A stretch of 6,060 nt of DNA from Acholeplasmataceae bacterium (GTDB lineage: Bacteria > Bacillota_I > Bacilli_A > Acholeplasmatales > Acholeplasmataceae): assembly GCA_030656435.1 (NCBI GenBank), contig JAUSOA010000059.1, positions 1 to 6,060 of the forward strand. Direction: 5' to 3'. How positions within the stretch are numbered: the first letter of the stretch is position 1; every line of letters begins with the position of its first letter. The notes beneath the pieces were generated by a model, which did not search any database, was not told the origin of the DNA, and saw only the letters and a program-made list of their open reading frames with translations. A program made the position numbers and the translations under genes. Positions 4,201 through 6,060 of this stretch are shown here, in pieces.

Positions 4201-6060
4201 AAGTAAATATGCGCCCTGTTGAGGTAAGGATGGATGAATGATAAAATCCAAATGAAGTACTCACGATGGTTTCATCTTGTGTTAGAGTAAACTGATTTGT
4301 AATCTCTGTTGGTGTAGGATGAGCATTATTATCGCTAGTTCCGTTGCCAAGTTGACCAAAATTATTGCATCCCCAAGTAAATATGCGCCCTGATGAGGTT
4401 AAGACGGATATATGATCATATCCTTGGGAAATACTAATAATAGTTTCGCCATGATGTAGTGTGATTACTGCTAGTGGGTCATGGTTTTCATAGACGTAAT
4501 AGTTTATTTCATATTCATTGATTTGCCATTTCGCGTATAATGTAATGTTTTGAGCTGGCATGGTTGTATTTGTATATAGTGTTGTGAGTGCGAAATCACT
4601 ATACCAACCATCGAAAGAATACCCTTCTAGTATTGGTATATAATTTATGGAATCTTGATAGATATACGTAACAATTCTATCCAGTTTAGGTGAATAAATA
4701 TTAGATCTGGTAGGAACGGAACTATTTGTGGTTGTACTATCACCCAATTGACCATATGGATTCCATCCCCACATGAAGAGTCTTCCACTTGAAGTTAAGA
4801 CTGTGGAATGAGTAGCACCTAAAGACACTTGGATAATCTTGTCATCATATACTAAACTGAATCGATTTGTGATTTCGGTTGGAACGAATCTATCTGTGGT
4901 TGTATTATCACCTAATTGACCATAATAATTACGTCCCCACATGAAAAGCCTTCCACTTGAGGTTAAAACTGAAGAATGTTCTCTTCCTATTGAAATATGG
5001 ATAATCTGATCGTCACTCACTAAACTGAACTGACTTGTGATTTCGGTTGGAACGGATCTATTTATGGTTGTAGTATCACCCAATTGACCATATAGATTGT
5101 ATCCCCACATAAAGAGCCTTCCACTTGAAGTTAAGGCAGAGGAATGAACCCCACCTAGTGAAACTTCGATAATCTGATCATCACTTACTAAACTGAACTG
5201 ACTTGTGATTTCTATTGGAACGAATCCATTTGTGGTTGTATTATCACCTAATTGACCATATAGATTGTATCCCCACATGAAGAGTCGTCCACTTGCAGTT
5301 AAAGCTGAGGAATGATACTCTCCTAATGATACTTGAATGATATGATCACCACTCACTAAGTTGAATCGGTCTGTTATTTCGGTTGGAACGGATCTATTTG
5401 TGGTTGTATTATCACCTAATTGAGCAAAATTATTTCTTCCCCATATGAAGAGTCGTCCACTTGAAGTTAAAGCAGAGGAATGATCGCCACCTAAAGATAA
5501 TTGGATGATTTTGTCCCCACTCACTAAACTGAAGTTGTCTGTTATCTCGGTTGGAACGGATTTATTTATGGTTGTACTATCTCCTAGCTGACCATATGGA
5601 TTGTATCCCCACATAAAAAGCCTTCCACTTGAAGTTAAAGCTGAGGAATGATTAACACCTAAAGATACTTGGATGATTTTGTCCCCACTCACTAAGTTGA
5701 ATCGGTCTGTTATTTCGGTTGGAACGGATCCATTTGTGGTTGTATTATCACCTAATTGACCTTCACCATTATATCCCCACGTGAAGAGTCTTCCACTTGA
5801 AGTTAAGGCTGCGGAATGAGCCCCTCCTAAAGACACTTGAACAATCATTTCATCTGGATTTAAGACGATGTAAGTAGTTGGATTAACATCTTCAGTTACT
5901 ATTGCATATGTAATTGTATATTCATTGACTGCCCACTTCGCGTATAGCGTGATATCTCGACATGGAACACTTGTCACTTCATTGCTATAGAATATGTTGA
6001 GTTCAACATCTTCATACCATCCATCAAAGGTATGACCTTCAAGCTCAGTCACTGGGTTCT
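1295..6060 (-). CDS. Giant RCC1-propeller / InlB B-repeat surface-type protein (3' part, start beyond right edge)
   Basis: The frame is open from the right edge to a TAA at 1297-1295. Residue numbers in this annotation count the GTG at 6052 as residue 1; that codon is an internal valine of a B-repeat (…NPVTELEGH), not a start. At least 1,587 residues belong to a longer protein. Layout: B-repeat (to ~40); seven RCC1 repeats (70-458); B-repeat (472-509); seven RCC1 repeats (538-934); three B-repeats (944-1126); seven RCC1 repeats (1141-1529); degenerate B-repeat (1530-1585). A typical RCC1 unit reads HSSALTSSGRLF, then WGYNxYGQLGD, then TPTEIT. RCC1 sevens are known to fold as beta-propellers. 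InlB B-repeats (Pfam Flg_new/List_Bact_rpt) are beta-grasp modules common in secreted and surface proteins. The C-terminus has no LPXTG, membrane helix or charged tail, so any signal peptide or anchor must be N-terminal, outside the window. The binding partner is unknown; adhesion or ligand capture is inference. A nuclear-exchange-factor role should not be assumed from the RCC1 name. Confidence 0.93.
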   Translation of the reverse strand, partial: NPVTELEGHTFDGWYEDVELNIFYSNEVTSVPCRDITLYAKWAVNEYTITYAIVTEDVNPTTYIVLNPDEMIVQVSLGGAHSAALTSSGRLFTWGYNGEGQLGDNTTTNGSVPTEITDRFNLVSGDKIIQVSLGVNHSSALTSSGRLFMWGYNPYGQLGDSTTINKSVPTEITDNFSLVSGDKIIQLSLGGDHSSALTSSGRLFIWGRNNFAQLGDNTTTNRSVPTEITDRFNLVSGDHIIQVSLGEYHSSALTASGRLFMWGYNLYGQLGDNTTTNGFVPIEITSQFSLVSDDQIIEVSLGGVHSSALTSSGRLFMWGYNLYGQLGDTTTINRSVPTEITSQFSLVSDDQIIHISIGREHSSVLTSSGRLFMWGRNYYGQLGDNTTTDRFVPTEITNRFSLVYDDKIIQVSLGATHSTVLTSSGRLFMWGWNPYGQLGDSTTTNSSVPTRSNIYSPKLDRIVTYIYQDSINYIPILEGYSFDGWYSDFALTTLYTNTTMPAQNITLYAKWQINEYEINYYVYENHDPLAVITLHHGETIISISQGYDHISVLTSSGRIFTWGCNNFGQLGNGTSDNNAHPTPTEITNQFTLTQDETIVSTSFGFYHSSILTSTGRIFTWGYNYYGQLGDGTNMYKTSPTEITSQFNLEAGETIKSVSLGRYHSSLLTSNGRLFTWGVNWYGQLGDGTTNDRSTPLEITSQFSLLEDERIVSISLGDFHSSAITSLNRVFTWGYNNFGQLGNGTSDSNAHSTPIEITSNFNLEVDETIVNISSGFFHSSALTSTGRVFTWGRNSFGQLGDGTTTNRFTPFDITNQFNIEEGEAIISVSSEGEHSAILTSTGRMFTWGYNTYGQIGDGTTIHKTTPIEITNQFNLGAEETIAIVSIGGYYSAVLTSGGRMFTWGHNVSGQLGDGTTVDKITPTEIPLDYPNLIKTETYVFDTNTDSYVQEGYTIDGWYLDIYFTTPYLFTTMPAQNINLYGQLEATSYNITYELFDGENSINNPDTYTIETTTINLEEPTKEGYTFLGWFDNLVFEGDQVSSIELGSIGDLTLYAKWEISNYLLFFETNGGSWLEPIYDIYGTTIDNPVTELEGHTYDGWYEDVELTIFYGNEVTSIPSRDIILYAKWEVNSYEIQYYLVDKTIIDFKGHFHMMLLTSDYELFTWGTNQHYQLGNGTNQDVLTPQNITSNFNLAEEEYIIQVHAGYKHSIALTSLGRVFTWGTGEFGQLGNGTLTNMPLPQDITSFFAFNPGEQIVKLSTGFYSNIAITSEERIFTWGANWNGQLCNGNITHQSTPINVTNCIDLNEGETIISVNAGGFNHMVALTSQYRVLTWGVNTEGNLGIGIISNRSLVPIDITSNIPLEEGDFIESIASLGSNVMVLSNSGNVYTWGNNDHGNLGYVVQGNVPTPTLITHVFNLEEGEVINHISGCAFTFMAKTSMGRVFTWGLNNEGQIGNNTRTNVTTPADITSNFLLLDNEQIQHTYSFAYNNGALTSLGRIFMWGENTGGNLGIGTTVDSLIPQVSELIPFPVLNHTVSVNFGESIDYYIPENYMDLGWHLDLYLVTPNYYSLMPASDIQLFMKMYLIE
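1298..1465 (-). repeat. Degenerate C-terminal B-repeat
   Basis: Residues 1530-1585. The segment DLGWHLDLYLVTPNYYSLMP and the following ASDIQLFMKM line up with the DGWYxDxxLTTxYxxTTMPAQNITLYAKW pattern of B-repeats 2 and 3, but GW is the main part kept and KW is gone. It ends the protein six residues after the MKM, with no anchor after it. Confidence 0.65.
1466..2632 (-). repeat. Propeller 3: seven diverged RCC1 repeats
   Basis: Residues 1141-1529. Units: 2468-2632, 2300-2467, 2132-2299, 1958-2131, 1790-1957, 1622-1789 and 1466-1621. Each keeps the TWG or MWG core and a G-[QN]-[LI] element, except that unit 1 has YQL in place of GQL. Many consensus positions are lost: the fourth and fifth have GNLG instead of GQLGD, and the third has GQLCNG. 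One hand-compared pair (units 2 and 6) shares 26 of 56 residues. Propeller 3 also holds three cysteines (residues 1283, 1299 and 1428). It looks like the oldest or most specialised propeller. Confidence 0.87.
2675..2878 (-). repeat. B-repeat 5, before propeller 3
   Basis: Residues 1059-1126: FFETNGGSW, NPVTELEGHTYDGWYEDVEL and IILYAKWE. It is almost a copy of the truncated B-repeat 1 at the right edge and so predicts what the missing start of that repeat should look like. Confidence 0.88.
2888..3100 (-). repeat. B-repeat 4
   Basis: Residues 985-1055, a full-length unit: YNITYELFDG, a middle segment with TINLEEPTKEGYTFLGWF, and the ending LTLYAKWE. This is the most typical B-repeat of the window (about 70 residues). 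Confidence 0.88.
3110..3223 (-). repeat. B-repeat 3 (ending degenerate)
   Basis: Residues 944-981: QEGYTIDGWYLD, then TMPAQNINLY. The expected AKW is replaced by GQL, so the strand-ending signature is lost. The altered hexapeptide NLYGQL is the same as in blades 4 and 5 of propeller 1. Confidence 0.75.
3251..4441 (-). repeat. Propeller 2: seven RCC1 repeats
   Basis: Residues 538-934. Units: 4268-4441, 4100-4267, 3932-4099, 3758-3931, 3590-3757, 3422-3589 and 3251-3421. Most are 56 residues. The first and fourth are 58 because both carry the same two-residue enlargement in the loop GTSDxNAHxTP. Blades mostly read FTWG and GQLGDGT. One hand-compared pair (second and third units) shares 35 of 56 residues, so the block is more diverged than propeller 1. 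The seventh unit ends atypically (TPTEIPLDYPNL), as the seventh of propeller 1 does, marking propeller closure and the start of the linker. Confidence 0.9.
4526..4639 (-). repeat. B-repeat 2, linker between propellers 1 and 2
   Basis: Residues 472-509: LEGYSFDGWYSD, then TMPAQNITLYAKW, the classic B-repeat ending. It continues as a strand-rich linker (INEYEINYYVYE…) to the second propeller. The DNA around TMPAQN is shared with B-repeat 3. Confidence 0.85.
4679..5845 (-). repeat. Propeller 1: seven RCC1 repeats, 168-bp period
   Basis: Residues 70-458. Units: 5678-5845, 5510-5677, 5342-5509, 5174-5341, 5006-5173, 4838-5005 and 4679-4837. The first six are exactly 56 residues; the last is 53 and loses its normal end (VPTRSNIYSPKLD replaces VPTEIT…). 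The units are very alike: hand-compared pairs share 43-47 of 56 residues. Most carry SSGRLFMWG and YGQLGD. Seven RCC1 repeats are known to close one beta-propeller, so this block should be a complete domain. The DNA similarity points to recent duplication or conversion. Confidence 0.9.
5933..6060 (-). repeat. B-repeat 1 (InlB/Listeria-Bacteroides type), cut by the window edge
   Basis: Residues up to ~40: GHTFDGWYEDVEL, then an extended strand ending in the signature ITLYAKW. It introduces the first propeller. At DNA level it is nearly a copy of B-repeat 5 in front of the third propeller (5998-6043 matches 2743-2788 at 45 of 46 bases). Confidence 0.88.

Noticed and set aside
4679..5845. CRISPR or non-coding satellite array, suggested by the 168-bp periodicity
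   Set aside because: The period is a multiple of three, the frame is open throughout, and each unit encodes one RCC1 repeat. There are no short repeats with unique spacers.
6050..6052. GTG at 6052 as the start of the large protein
   Set aside because: It is the valine of NPVTELEGH within a B-repeat, exactly as at internal residues 1084-1092; the frame stays open to the window edge.
1295..6060. Eukaryotic origin or a Ran exchange-factor role, because of the RCC1 name
   Set aside because: RCC1-like propellers are widespread in bacteria (for example BLIP-II). The B-repeat spacers and the bacterial neighbours point to a secreted or surface protein.
1..6060. A defence, toxin or mobile system
   Set aside because: No transposase, integrase, nuclease, phage gene, inverted terminal repeats or toxin-antitoxin pair is visible on either strand.

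Overview
The window is AT-rich bacterial DNA, and every gene I can support lies on the minus strand. All three reading frames are open under the standard bacterial code with TGG for tryptophan. This argues against the TGA=Trp code of mycoplasmas and spiroplasmas. A guanine-riboswitch-controlled purE-purK operon fits the low-GC Gram-positive lineage (Bacillota or the standard-code mollicutes). The giant RCC1/InlB-repeat protein resembles surface proteins I associate with Acholeplasma-like organisms. That placement is inference from memory, not a database result.

Right to left, in the direction of transcription: positions 6060-1295 hold the 3' part of one very large gene whose start lies beyond the right edge. 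Its product is built only from two repeat types. There are 21 RCC1 repeats in three blocks of exactly seven, which implies three complete seven-bladed beta-propellers. InlB/Listeria-Bacteroides B-repeats (beta-grasp type) precede, separate and follow the blocks. The propeller nearest the N-terminus has highly homogenised blades (168-bp period), the middle one is intermediate, and the C-terminal one is strongly diverged. A gap of about 200 bp follows, with a plausible intrinsic terminator at 1194-1224.

A promoter (-35 TTGTAA, 17-bp spacer, -10 TATAAT; 1061-1089) then starts a leader of about 180 nt. The leader contains a canonical purine-riboswitch aptamer (945-1019) with the cytosine that specifies guanine, an antiterminator alternative (914-950) and an intrinsic terminator (892-930) just upstream of the purE ribosome binding site. 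purE (393-872) is complete. purK starts inside the end of purE (11-bp overlap) and leaves the window on the left after 134 codons.

PurK and PurE act one after the other in de novo purine synthesis: PurK carboxylates AIR to N5-CAIR at the cost of ATP, and PurE rearranges N5-CAIR to CAIR. The riboswitch should switch both off when guanine is plentiful. Nothing in the sequence links the propeller protein to purine metabolism; it has its own terminator candidate and is probably just a neighbour. The unusual object is the propeller protein, especially its 7+7+7 blade architecture and the signs of internal duplication and conversion.
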